A stretch of 64,000 bases of DNA from JAVVHE01 sp038238915 (GTDB lineage: Bacteria; Pseudomonadota; Alphaproteobacteria; Sphingomonadales; Sphingomonadaceae), in the NCBI GenBank assembly GCA_038238915.1, contig JBBSFH010000003.1:1-64000 (forward strand), given 5' to 3'. A program made the translations under genes and the position numbers. Under the pieces are notes generated by a model that saw only the letters and a list, made by a program, of their open reading frames with translations, did no database searches and was not told the DNA's origin. Positions 41,053 to 49,731 of the stretch are shown one piece after another. Each line of letters begins with the position of its first letter. Positions within the stretch are counted from its first letter, which is position 1.

Positions 41053-43560
41053 ATGAAGACGACAGCGCGCGTGGTGGTGATCGGCGGCGGCGTGGTCGGC
41101 GTGAGCACGCTCTATCATCTGGCCAAGCTCGGCTGGTCAGACGCGATCCTGATCGAGCGCAAGGAGCTGACCTCGGGCTCCACGTGGCACGCGGCGGGCC
41201 TGATGCCGCTGTTCAACCTCAGCTACTCGGTCGGCAAGATCCATCAATATTCGGTCGATTTCTATCCCACGCTCGAAGCCGAAACCGGCCTCAACGTCGG
41301 TTTCTCCCGCGTCTCCAACATCCGCCTCGCCACCACCCGTGACCGGATGGACGAATATCGCTATTACGCCGGTGTCGCGCGCACGATCGGGGTCGAGGTC
41401 AATTTCCTCACTCCGGGTGAGGTCAAGGCGATCTGGCCGCTCGCCGACATGACGGGCGTGCTTGGCGCGATCCAGCACCCCGCCGATGGCTATATCCAGC
41501 CCGCCGACTTGACCCAGGCGCTCGCCAAGGGCGCACGCCAGCGCGGTGCCACCATACACCGCAACACCGCTGTCACCGCCATCACGCGCACGGCTTCGGG
41601 CGAGTGGCTCGTCACCACCGATCAGGGCGCGATCACCTGCGAGCACATCGTGTCGGCGACGGGCAACTTCGCGCGCCGCACCGGGGCGATGATTGGCCTC
41701 GACGTGCCCGTCATCCCCGTCGAACATCAGTATATCGTTACCGAACCGCACCCGCTCATCATGGAACGCCGTCGCCAGGGCCTCCCCGAAATGGGCGTGC
41801 TGCGCGAATCGGATGCGAGCTGGTACATGCGCGAGGAAGCGGGCGGCCTGCTGCTCGGCCCCTACGAAGTCGGCGCGCCCGCCTGCTATGTCGACGGGCC
41901 CGACGCCAACAGCGAATATGAACTGTTCCCCGAAGATCTCGATCGCCTCCACCCGCATATCCTGTCGGCGATGGCACGCGTGCCCGCCTTCGGCGAAGTC
42001 GGCGTCAAGAAGGTCTATAATGGGGCGATCGCCTACACCCCCGATGGCTCGCCCATCGTCGGCCCGGCGCCCGGCGTTCCCAATTTCTGGCTGAACGAGG
42101 GGCACAGCTTCGGCATTGCAGCCGCCGGTGGCGCGGGCTGGCAGCTTGCCCAATGGATCGTCGGCGGCGAGCCTGGCGTCGACATGATGGGCGTCGATCC
42201 ACGTCGCTTCGGTGCCTATGCAGGCGAGGGCTATCTCACTGCCAAGAACGAGGAAGCCTACGCCAGGGTTTTCAGCGTGCATTATCCGGACGAGGAGCGC
42301 GAGGCCGCTCGCCCACTTCGCCAGACCCCTTGCTACGGCCGCATGAAGGCGCTCGGCGCGGTGTTCGGCAGCATCTTCGGCTGGGAACGCCCGGGCTGGT
42401 TCGCGCCCCCGAGCTACGAACTGAGCGAAGCCGATCTGGACAAGCCTGACGTCATCCTCAACCACAACCACCCGGTCGTCGCGGGCGAACCCATCCGCGA
42501 AAAATGGTCCTTCCGCCGCTCCAACTATTTCGAATTCGTCGGCGAGGAATGCCGCCACGTCAGCGAACATGTCGGCCTGCAGGATATGAGTGCGTTCGCC
42601 AAATGCCTGATCTCGGGCCCCGGCGCGGAAGACTGGCTCAACCTGCTGCTCAGCAACAGCGTCCCCAAAAGCATCGGCCGCCTCTCGCTGTCGTACTTGC
42701 TGACCGTGGACGGCGGCGTCCGCGCCGAATTCACCGTCTATCGCAAAGGTCCGCAGAGCTTCTACCTCGTGTCCGCGGGCGCGCTCGAGCGTCACGATCA
42801 TGATTATCTGCTCAAGGCCCTGCCTACCGACGGCTCTGTCCGCTTCGAACCGCTCACCACCTCGATGGGCGTCCTCGTGCTCGCTGGCCCCCGTTCGCGC
42901 GAAGTCCTTCAGGCCAGCACGCGCACCGATCTCTCGAACGCCGCTTTCCCGTGGCTGACCGGCAAGCGCCTCTCGATCGGTGCCGCCCCCGTCGATGCGC
43001 TGCGCGTCAACTTCATCGGCGAGCTTGGCTGGGAAATCCACCACCCGATCGAAATGCAGAACTACATCTTCGATAAGCTGATGGCGGCGGGCGAACCCTT
43101 CGGCATCCGCCCCTTCGGCATCCGCGCGATGGACAGCCTGCGCCTCGAAAAGAGCTACAAGCTGATCCCACGCGAACTCTCGACCGAATATTCGGCCTTC
43201 GAGAGCGGCCTCCAGCGCTTCGTGAGCACCAGGAAGCCGCACTTCCATGGCCACCAGCAACTGCTTGCCCGCCAGCAGGCTGGCCCCCACTGGCAATTCG
43301 TTACTCTCGAAGTCGAAGGCGTGACCGATGCCGATGCTCGCGGCTCCGAACCCATCACCCTGGGCGACACGCTCGTCGGCCGCGCCACCTCGGGCGGCTA
43401 CGGCTGGCGCACCGCCAAGTCGCTCGCGCTCGCCATGGTCGCCCCCACGGACGCCGCCATCGGCACCCGCCTCGAAATCACGATTCTCGGCCAACGCCAT
43501 GCCGCGATCGTCATCCCCGATTCGCCCTTCGATCCCGAAAACCAGGCGCTGCGGAGCTGA
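41053..43560 (+). CDS. Dimethylglycine/sarcosine dehydrogenase-like flavoprotein
   Basis: Flavoprotein of 835 residues with the architecture of dimethylglycine dehydrogenase: an N-terminal DAO domain (VVVIGGGVVGVSTLYHLAKLG), then FAO_M and GcvT/GcvT_C folate-binding domains (from about residue 430 onward, with LQDMSAFAKCLISGPGA and GELGWEIHHP). His46 in SGSTWHAAGL is at the position that binds FAD covalently in dimethylglycine and sarcosine dehydrogenases. It would take dimethylglycine to sarcosine. GGGGA sits five bases before ATG 41053. It lies between betA and a GbcA-like oxygenase, so the order of genes mirrors the pathway. Confidence 0.88.
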   Translation: MKTTARVVVIGGGVVGVSTLYHLAKLGWSDAILIERKELTSGSTWHAAGLMPLFNLSYSVGKIHQYSVDFYPTLEAETGLNVGFSRVSNIRLATTRDRMDEYRYYAGVARTIGVEVNFLTPGEVKAIWPLADMTGVLGAIQHPADGYIQPADLTQALAKGARQRGATIHRNTAVTAITRTASGEWLVTTDQGAITCEHIVSATGNFARRTGAMIGLDVPVIPVEHQYIVTEPHPLIMERRRQGLPEMGVLRESDASWYMREEAGGLLLGPYEVGAPACYVDGPDANSEYELFPEDLDRLHPHILSAMARVPAFGEVGVKKVYNGAIAYTPDGSPIVGPAPGVPNFWLNEGHSFGIAAAGGAGWQLAQWIVGGEPGVDMMGVDPRRFGAYAGEGYLTAKNEEAYARVFSVHYPDEEREAARPLRQTPCYGRMKALGAVFGSIFGWERPGWFAPPSYELSEADLDKPDVILNHNHPVVAGEPIREKWSFRRSNYFEFVGEECRHVSEHVGLQDMSAFAKCLISGPGAEDWLNLLLSNSVPKSIGRLSLSYLLTVDGGVRAEFTVYRKGPQSFYLVSAGALERHDHDYLLKALPTDGSVRFEPLTTSMGVLVLAGPRSREVLQASTRTDLSNAAFPWLTGKRLSIGAAPVDALRVNFIGELGWEIHHPIEMQNYIFDKLMAAGEPFGIRPFGIRAMDSLRLEKSYKLIPRELSTEYSAFESGLQRFVSTRKPHFHGHQQLLARQQAGPHWQFVTLEVEGVTDADARGSEPITLGDTLVGRATSGGYGWRTAKSLALAMVAPTDAAIGTRLEITILGQRHAAIVIPDSPFDPENQALRS

Positions 43561-43564
43561 AGCG

Positions 43565-44818
43565 ATGACGGACTTCGCCTCGATCGCCGCCGCTCTCGCC
43601 CGCAACCGCGATGGCTACACACTGCCGCAGTCGCTCTACGTCTCACCCGAAGCGCACGACTTCGACGTCGAAATCATGCTCCCCTCGGTCTGGCTCTACG
43701 CCTGCACCACTGCGCATGTGAAAAACTCCGGCGATTATTACCTGTTCGAACTGGGCCAGACCTCGGTCATCATTGTGCGCGATCGCGGCGGCGACATCCG
43801 CGCCTTCCACAACACCTGCACCCACCGAGGTGCGAGGCTCGTCGAAGGCCCCGGTGGCCGCGCGCCCCGCATCACCTGCCCCTACCACCAATGGACCTTC
43901 ACGCTCGATGGCACGCTCATCGTCGCTCGCAACATGCCCGCCGATTTCTGCAAGGCGGATTTCGGCCTCCGCCCCGTTGCACTCGAAAACTGCGGCGGCC
44001 TGCTCTTCATTTGCCTGTCGGACAACCCGCCGCCCATCGACCGCGTGAAAGCCGACATTTCGGCCCAGCTCGGCCTCTACAATGTCGATCGCCTCAAGGT
44101 CGCCGTGCAGGATGTGCTCGTCGAACATGCCAACTGGAAACTCGTGATGGAAAATAATCGCGAGTGCTACCATTGCGATTCGGGCCATCCCGAACTGATG
44201 CAGTCCTTATCCACTTACGGCTTCGGCAAGGGCCTGCCCGAAGACGCGAACGCCGATGTTATCGATGACGCTTCCTTCGATACCATGCTCACCGAACAAC
44301 GCGCTCACTGGCAGGCACTCGGCATCTACCATGATCTGATCGAGTTCCCGGACGGATGGTGGCATCGCCTCGCGCGCCTGCCGCTCGCCAACGGTGCACA
44401 CTCGCAAACGCTCGACGGCAAGCCCGCGTCCACCAGGCTGATCTGGTCGATCCCACATACCGAACCGACCAGCCTGTCGATCTGGACGCAGCCCAATAGC
44501 TGGCACCATTTCTGCGGAGATCACGTGGTCACCTTCTCGCTCACGCCGCTGGCCGCCGATCGCACGCTGCTGCGCACCAGTTGGCTCGTCCACGAAGATG
44601 CGGAGGAAGGCGTCGATTATGATCCCGCCAACCTTGCCACAGTCTGGCGTGCCACCAACGCGCAGGATAGTCGCCTCGCCCACCTCAACCACGAAGGCAT
44701 CCGCGGCAACGGCTACCGTCAGGGCATGTATTCGGTCGAGGAAAAGCTCGTGGACGCCTTCAAGACCTTCTATGTCGAAGCCAGTCGCGCCGCGCTCGCC
44801 AAATGGAGCGCGCGTTGA
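43565..44818 (+). CDS. gbcA: Rieske oxygenase alpha subunit 2, glycine betaine demethylase-like
   Basis: Oxygenase of 417 residues related to the copy at 20534. Rieske ligands are Cys85, His87, Cys105 and His108 (TCTHRG and CPYHQW); mononuclear iron ligands include His203 and His208 in NNRECYHCDSGHPE with the bridging Glu200. Within a choline-to-glycine operon the natural role is oxidative N-demethylation of glycine betaine to dimethylglycine and formaldehyde, as by GbcA. A reductase like GbcB is needed and is not encoded nearby. The gene begins four bases after the preceding stop and overlaps soxB by 16 bases. Confidence 0.87.
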   Translation: MTDFASIAAALARNRDGYTLPQSLYVSPEAHDFDVEIMLPSVWLYACTTAHVKNSGDYYLFELGQTSVIIVRDRGGDIRAFHNTCTHRGARLVEGPGGRAPRITCPYHQWTFTLDGTLIVARNMPADFCKADFGLRPVALENCGGLLFICLSDNPPPIDRVKADISAQLGLYNVDRLKVAVQDVLVEHANWKLVMENNRECYHCDSGHPELMQSLSTYGFGKGLPEDANADVIDDASFDTMLTEQRAHWQALGIYHDLIEFPDGWWHRLARLPLANGAHSQTLDGKPASTRLIWSIPHTEPTSLSIWTQPNSWHHFCGDHVVTFSLTPLAADRTLLRTSWLVHEDAEEGVDYDPANLATVWRATNAQDSRLAHLNHEGIRGNGYRQGMYSVEEKLVDAFKTFYVEASRAALAKWSAR

Positions 44819-46068
44819 AGCATTTCTCCGCCCTCAGCCTGTTCGCCCAGGCGCTGCGCGGTCATCAGGATTGGCCCGAATATTGGCCCGACAAGGCTCC
44901 CAAGCCGTCCTATGATGCGATTATCGTCGGCGCGGGCGGGCACGGCCTGGGTGCCGCCTATTATCTCGCCAGCCGCTACGGAATCCGCAATGTCGCAGTC
45001 ATCGAAAAGGGCTGGCTCGGCGGCGGCAACACCGGACGCAACACCACGATCATCCGGTCCAACTATCTCTATGACGAAAGCGCGCACCTTTACGATCACG
45101 CGGTCAAGATGTGGGATGGTCTCAGCCAGGAGCTCAACTACAACATCATGTATTCCAAGCGCGGCGTTTTAATGCTCGCGCACAACGTCCACGATGTCCA
45201 GAGCACCAAGCGCCACATCCATGCCAACCGCCTGAACGGCATCGATAACGAATGGTTGAGCGCGCAAGAGTGCAAGGCCTATTGCCCGCCCATCGATATC
45301 TCACCGAACCGCCGCTACCCGGTGCTAGGCGGCGCGCTCCAGCGGCGCGGCGGCACCGCCCGCCACGATAGCGTCGCCTGGGGCTATGCCCGCAAGGCGG
45401 CAGCGCTCGGCGTTGATATCATCCAGAACTGCGCCGTTACCGGCATCCGGCGCGGCCCCGATGGCGCGGTCCAGGGCGTGGAAACGCAGCGCGGCTTCAT
45501 TGGCGCCCGGCGCGTCGGCGTATCGGCCGCAGGCAACACATCTGTTGTCATGCGCATGGCTGGCCTCGATTTCCCGCTCGAAAGTTATCCGCTCCAGGCG
45601 CTCGTCTCCGAACCCGTGAAGCCCATCTTCCCGTGCGTCGTCATGTCGAACACCGTCCACGGCTACGCCAGCCAGTCCGATAAGGGCGAGCTCGTCATCG
45701 GTGCCGGCACCGATCAATATGTCAGCTACTCGCAGCGCGGCGCGCACCACATCCTCGAACACACGTTGTCCGCCATCTGCGAACTTTTCCCCATCTTCTC
45801 GCGCATGCGGATGCTGCGCAGCTGGGCCGGCATCGTCGATGTCACGCCCGATCGCTCCCCGATCCTCGGCAAAACCCCCGTACCGGGCCTCTACGTCAAT
45901 TGCGGCTGGGGCACCGGCGGCTTCAAGGCAACGCCCGGCGCGGCCGATCTGCTGGCGTACACGATCGCACACGAAGCGCCGCACGCGATCAACGCACCCT
46001 TCACACTCGATCGTTTCCGCAATGGTCGCCTGATCGACGAGGCCGCGGCCGCCGCGGTCGCTCACTAA
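44803..46068 (+). CDS. soxB: Sarcosine oxidase beta subunit, copy 2
   Basis: Catalytic subunit of 421 residues. It has AIIVGAGGHGLGAAYYLA, GGGNTGRNTT and RRGGTARHDSVAWG, where His188 is the expected covalent FMN attachment site. It differs substantially from the copy at 15433 along the whole length, so the two are old paralogues, not a recent duplication. ATG 44803 overlaps the Rieske gene by 16 bases; TTG 44815, overlapping the Rieske stop, would give the more family-like N-terminus MKHFSALSLF and is a real alternative. It should oxidise sarcosine to glycine in this operon. Confidence 0.92.
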   Translation: MERALKHFSALSLFAQALRGHQDWPEYWPDKAPKPSYDAIIVGAGGHGLGAAYYLASRYGIRNVAVIEKGWLGGGNTGRNTTIIRSNYLYDESAHLYDHAVKMWDGLSQELNYNIMYSKRGVLMLAHNVHDVQSTKRHIHANRLNGIDNEWLSAQECKAYCPPIDISPNRRYPVLGGALQRRGGTARHDSVAWGYARKAAALGVDIIQNCAVTGIRRGPDGAVQGVETQRGFIGARRVGVSAAGNTSVVMRMAGLDFPLESYPLQALVSEPVKPIFPCVVMSNTVHGYASQSDKGELVIGAGTDQYVSYSQRGAHHILEHTLSAICELFPIFSRMRMLRSWAGIVDVTPDRSPILGKTPVPGLYVNCGWGTGGFKATPGAADLLAYTIAHEAPHAINAPFTLDRFRNGRLIDEAAAAAVAH

Positions 46069-46079
46069 GGCCTCGCCCC

Positions 46080-46352
46080 ATGCTGCTTATCCACTGCCCT
46101 TGGTGCGAAGATCTCCGGCCAGAGACGGAATTCGCCTACGGTGGCCAAGCGCACATCGCGCGCCCGCACGATCCCTCGCAATATTCGGACGAGGAGTGGG
46201 AGCGCTTCCTTTACATCCGCGCGAACGATCGCGGCCGCCACCACGAACGCTGGCGCCACGCCCACGGCTGCGGCCGCTTCTTCAACGCGGTGCGCGATAC
46301 CGTGACCGACAAGTTCGAAACAACGTACAAGGCCGGGGAAGCGGCGCGATGA
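46080..46352 (+). CDS. soxD: Sarcosine oxidase delta subunit, copy 2
   Basis: Zinc-binding subunit of 90 residues with Cys6 and Cys9 in IHCPWCE and His60 and Cys64 in RHAHGCG. The central DEEWERFLYIRANDRG and the C-terminal GRFFNAVRDTVTD are closer to the classical SoxD pattern than the copy at 15167. It begins 11 bases after soxB and shares ATGA with soxA. This copy lies in the choline-to-glycine operon, so it is the better candidate for true sarcosine oxidase. Confidence 0.9.
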   Translation: MLLIHCPWCEDLRPETEFAYGGQAHIARPHDPSQYSDEEWERFLYIRANDRGRHHERWRHAHGCGRFFNAVRDTVTDKFETTYKAGEAAR

Positions 46353-49213
46353 GCGGCTATCGCCTCGCAACCGGTGGCCGCATCGACCGCACGCGCCCGC
46401 TCACCTTCACCTTCGATGGCCGCCTCTATCGGGGTCTCGCGGGTGACAGCCTCGCCTCCGCGCTCGTCGCAAGCGGTGTCACGCTGTTCGGCCGCTCGTT
46501 CAAATACCACCGACCGCGCGGCCTGCTCGCAACCGGTGTCGAGGAACCCAATGCACTCGTCGAGATCGATCGCGGCCCCGGCCGCGTTACCCCCAACCTC
46601 AAGGCTCCCTCGCTCGCGCTGTACGAAGGGATGGTCGCGCAGAGCCAGAATCGCTTCCCGTCGCTCGCCTTCGATCTCGGCGCGATCAACAACCGGCTGG
46701 GCGTGTTCTTCCCTGCGGGCTTCTACAACAAGACCTTCATGTGGCCGCGCTCGGCATGGGAGAAGTTGTACGAACCCGTGATCCGCCGCCTCGCGGGGCT
46801 CGGCCACAGCCCCACCACGCGCGATCCCGATACTTACGCGTCCACCTACGCCCACTGCGAGACGCTCGTTATCGGCGGCGGCCCTGCCGGGATTGAATCC
46901 GCGCTCGCTGCGGCCGCAACCGGCGAGCGGGTGATCCTGATCGACGAGCAGGAAGAACTCGGGGGTGGTGCGCTCGGAGAACCCACGCGGTGGGCATGGC
47001 TGGCCGACGCGACCGCGCGCCTTGGTGCGCACCCCAACGTGCGTGTTCTCCCCCGCACCACCGCATACGGCGCATATCACCAGAATTTCGTCGCCGCCGC
47101 CGAGCGCCTGACGGATCACCTGCGCCCGGACCGGGCGAGCGGCCACCGCGAGAAACTCTGGCGCATCCGCACGCGCGATCTCGTGCTGGCACAGGGCGCG
47201 ATCGAACGCCCACTGGTGTTCGACGGCAACGACATCCCCGGCGTCATGCTGTCCAGCGCCGCCCGCACGCTTGCGCTGCACTACGGTGTCGCCATCGGCC
47301 GCGCGGTTGCGGTCATGGCGGTACACGATAGCGGCTGGCACGACGCGCTGGCCATCGCGGCAGCAGGCGTGCGCGTGCGCGCCATCGTCGATCTGCGCAC
47401 CGCGATCGATCCCGCGCTTATCGAGGCCGCACGCGCGGCAGGCATCGAATGCCTGCCCGGCCACGCCGTTACCGGCGTCTCGGGCCGCAGCGCAGTCAAT
47501 GCCATCCGCGTCGCCCCCGGCGGCACGGGCCCCGCACGCCACCTGCCCTGCGACGCGCTGCTGATGGCGGGCGGATGGACCCCCACGCTCCACCTGTGGA
47601 GCCACGCCAAGGGTGCCATGCGCTGGGACGATGCCTCGGGCACCTATCTCCCCATCCCCGGCACCGATCCCGTCCGCTGCGTGGGTGCCTGCGCTGGCGA
47701 GTGGGATTTCGGCTCGGGCATGTCCGTCGCCGCGCTGCCCTCGCTTAAACCCGCGCACCGCCAGAAAGCCTTCGTCGATTTCCAGAACGATGTGAAAGCG
47801 AGCGACATCGCGCTCGCGGTCCAGGAAGGCTTCCGCTCGATCGAGCACATCAAGCGCTACACCACCACGGGTATGGCGACCGATCAGGGCAAGACCTCGA
47901 ACATGAACGGAGTGCGCCTCGCCGCCCAGGCGCTCGGGCGCCCGATCGCAGACATGGGCCTGACCACGTTCCGCCCGCCTTATACGCCCCAGACTTTTGG
48001 CGCGCTCGTCGGCGTCCACAAGGACGCGCTGTTCCAGCCGCTCCGAAAAACCGCGATCGACGCCTGGGCCGAGGCCGAAGGCGCGGTCTTTGAAAATGTC
48101 GCCCAGTGGCGCCGCGCGCGATACTTTCCCCACGCCTCCGAAGACATGCACGCCGCCGTCGACCGCGAATGCCGTTCGGTGCGCCAGTCGGTCGGCCTGT
48201 TCGATGCGTCCACACTTGGCAAGATCGAAGTCGTCGGCCCCGACGCCGCCGAATTTCTCGATCGCATGTACACAAACCCCTGGAAATCGCTGGTGCCGGG
48301 CCGCTGCCGCTACGGCCTGCTGCTGCGCGAAGACGGCTTCATCCTCGATGATGGCGTCGCCGCCCGCCTCGCGCCGGATCGCTTCCATGTCACCACCACC
48401 ACCGGCGGCGCGGCACGCGTTCTCGCGATGATGGAGGATTATCTCCAGACCGAATGGAGCGATCTCGATTGCTGGCTGACCAGCACCACCGAACAATGGG
48501 CCGTCATCGCAGTCCAGGGTCCGCGAGCGCGCGATGTCATCGCGCTGCTCGTCGAGGGCATCGATCTCGTCCCCGAAGCCTTCCCGCACATGGCGGTACG
48601 CGATGGCCGCATCTGCGGCGTGCCCACCCGGCTGTTCCGCGTCAGCTTCACCGGCGAACTCGGCTTTGAAATCAACGTCCCCGCCGATCACGGCCGCGCG
48701 GTCTGGGAAGCGGTGCACGCCGCCGGTCAGCCCCACGGTATCGTCCCTTATGGCACCGAGGCGATGCACGTGCTTCGTGCCGAAAAGGGCTACATCATCG
48801 TCGGCCAGGATACGGATGGCACCGTCACGCCCGACGACGCCGGAATGGCCTGGGCGATCGGCCGCAAGAAGCCTGATTTCGTCGGCAAGCGCTCGCTCGC
48901 CCGCCCCGATCTTGCGCGCGATAGGCGCCGCCAGCTTGTCGGGCTGCTAACAGCCGATCCCGCCACGGTGCTCGAGGAAGGCGCACAGATCGTCGCCGAT
49001 CCTGGCCAGTCGATCCCGATGAAGATGATCGGCCACGTCACTTCCGCTTACCACAGCGCCGCGCTCGGCCGCTCGATCGCGCTCGCGCTGCTGGAAGACG
49101 GTCGCGCGCGCGTGGGGCAAAGCGTTCACGTCCCGATGCCGCACGGGAACGTCACCGCGCTTGTCTCCTCGCCCGTCTTCCACGATCCTTCGGGAGCACG
49201 CCTCGATGGTTGA
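46349..49213 (+). CDS. soxA: Sarcosine oxidase alpha subunit, copy 2
   Basis: Alpha subunit of 954 residues with the same domain order as copy 1: ferredoxin-like fold lacking cluster cysteines (GRSFKYHRPRGLLATGVEEPN), nucleotide-binding domain (TLVIGGGPAGIESALAAAA), the FVDFQNDVKASDIALAV and RYTTTGMATDQGKTSNMNG junction, and a GcvT half beginning near residue 585 that would bind tetrahydrofolate. It starts in the soxD stop and overlaps soxG by eight bases. The long open frame opposite it on the minus strand is a codon-bias shadow. Confidence 0.93.
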   Translation: MSGYRLATGGRIDRTRPLTFTFDGRLYRGLAGDSLASALVASGVTLFGRSFKYHRPRGLLATGVEEPNALVEIDRGPGRVTPNLKAPSLALYEGMVAQSQNRFPSLAFDLGAINNRLGVFFPAGFYNKTFMWPRSAWEKLYEPVIRRLAGLGHSPTTRDPDTYASTYAHCETLVIGGGPAGIESALAAAATGERVILIDEQEELGGGALGEPTRWAWLADATARLGAHPNVRVLPRTTAYGAYHQNFVAAAERLTDHLRPDRASGHREKLWRIRTRDLVLAQGAIERPLVFDGNDIPGVMLSSAARTLALHYGVAIGRAVAVMAVHDSGWHDALAIAAAGVRVRAIVDLRTAIDPALIEAARAAGIECLPGHAVTGVSGRSAVNAIRVAPGGTGPARHLPCDALLMAGGWTPTLHLWSHAKGAMRWDDASGTYLPIPGTDPVRCVGACAGEWDFGSGMSVAALPSLKPAHRQKAFVDFQNDVKASDIALAVQEGFRSIEHIKRYTTTGMATDQGKTSNMNGVRLAAQALGRPIADMGLTTFRPPYTPQTFGALVGVHKDALFQPLRKTAIDAWAEAEGAVFENVAQWRRARYFPHASEDMHAAVDRECRSVRQSVGLFDASTLGKIEVVGPDAAEFLDRMYTNPWKSLVPGRCRYGLLLREDGFILDDGVAARLAPDRFHVTTTTGGAARVLAMMEDYLQTEWSDLDCWLTSTTEQWAVIAVQGPRARDVIALLVEGIDLVPEAFPHMAVRDGRICGVPTRLFRVSFTGELGFEINVPADHGRAVWEAVHAAGQPHGIVPYGTEAMHVLRAEKGYIIVGQDTDGTVTPDDAGMAWAIGRKKPDFVGKRSLARPDLARDRRRQLVGLLTADPATVLEEGAQIVADPGQSIPMKMIGHVTSAYHSAALGRSIALALLEDGRARVGQSVHVPMPHGNVTALVSSPVFHDPSGARLDG

Positions 49214-49727
49214 TATTGCTCCGCTCACGCTCGCTGCGACCGATCTCGCTGCGATTGCCGAGCCAATCGGTCGCTACGGCGTCTGCCTGTCGCCCGCCCC
49301 GCCGTGCAATCGCTATTCGCTGCGCGCCAAAGATCGCGCGCTCCTCGAGACGCTCGCGGGGACAGCGCTCCCGCAGCGTATCGGCGACACGCACAACGGC
49401 TACGCCTGCCTCGGCCCTGACGAATGGTACGCTCTCCTGCCCGAAGGAATTACGCTCCCCCAAACCGAAGGCCAGCCCGTCAGCATCGTCGATGTGAGCG
49501 CGCGGGCGGTCGGCCTGCTCGTCGAGGGGGACGGTGCGGCTGACCTCATCGCCACCGGCTGCCCGCTCGATATTGCCCGGATGGCACCGGGCCGCGCGAC
49601 GCGAACGCACTATGAAAGCGTCGAGATCCAGCTTTGGTGCCTGGAAGAAACCCGCTTCCACCTCGAAGTCTGGCGGAGTTTCGCGCCGTGGCTCGGGCAG
49701 GCGCTGCTCGCCAATCTCCCCGACTGA
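49206..49727 (+). CDS. soxG: Sarcosine oxidase gamma subunit, copy 2
   Basis: Gamma subunit of 173 residues, recognisable by YACLGPDEWYALLPEG, IVDVSARAVGLLVEG and the strongly conserved GCPLDI followed by ATRTHYESVEIQLW. It is closer to classical SoxG than the copy at 11918. ATG 49206 overlaps the soxA stop by eight bases. It closes the operon, tail to tail with a LysR gene only four bases away. Confidence 0.88.
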   Translation: MVDIAPLTLAATDLAAIAEPIGRYGVCLSPAPPCNRYSLRAKDRALLETLAGTALPQRIGDTHNGYACLGPDEWYALLPEGITLPQTEGQPVSIVDVSARAVGLLVEGDGAADLIATGCPLDIARMAPGRATRTHYESVEIQLWCLEETRFHLEVWRSFAPWLGQALLANLPD

Positions 49728-49731
49728 TCGC

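Noticed and set aside
41137..43605. An 822-codon minus-strand open frame opposite the dimethylglycine dehydrogenase-like gene
   Set aside because: No recognisable motif, and it spans the junction into the next gene. The + strand protein has a complete DAO-GcvT architecture.
46211..48769. An 852-codon minus-strand open frame opposite soxD and soxA copy 2
   Set aside because: Antisense shadow: amino-acid composition is skewed and the frame crosses two real genes.
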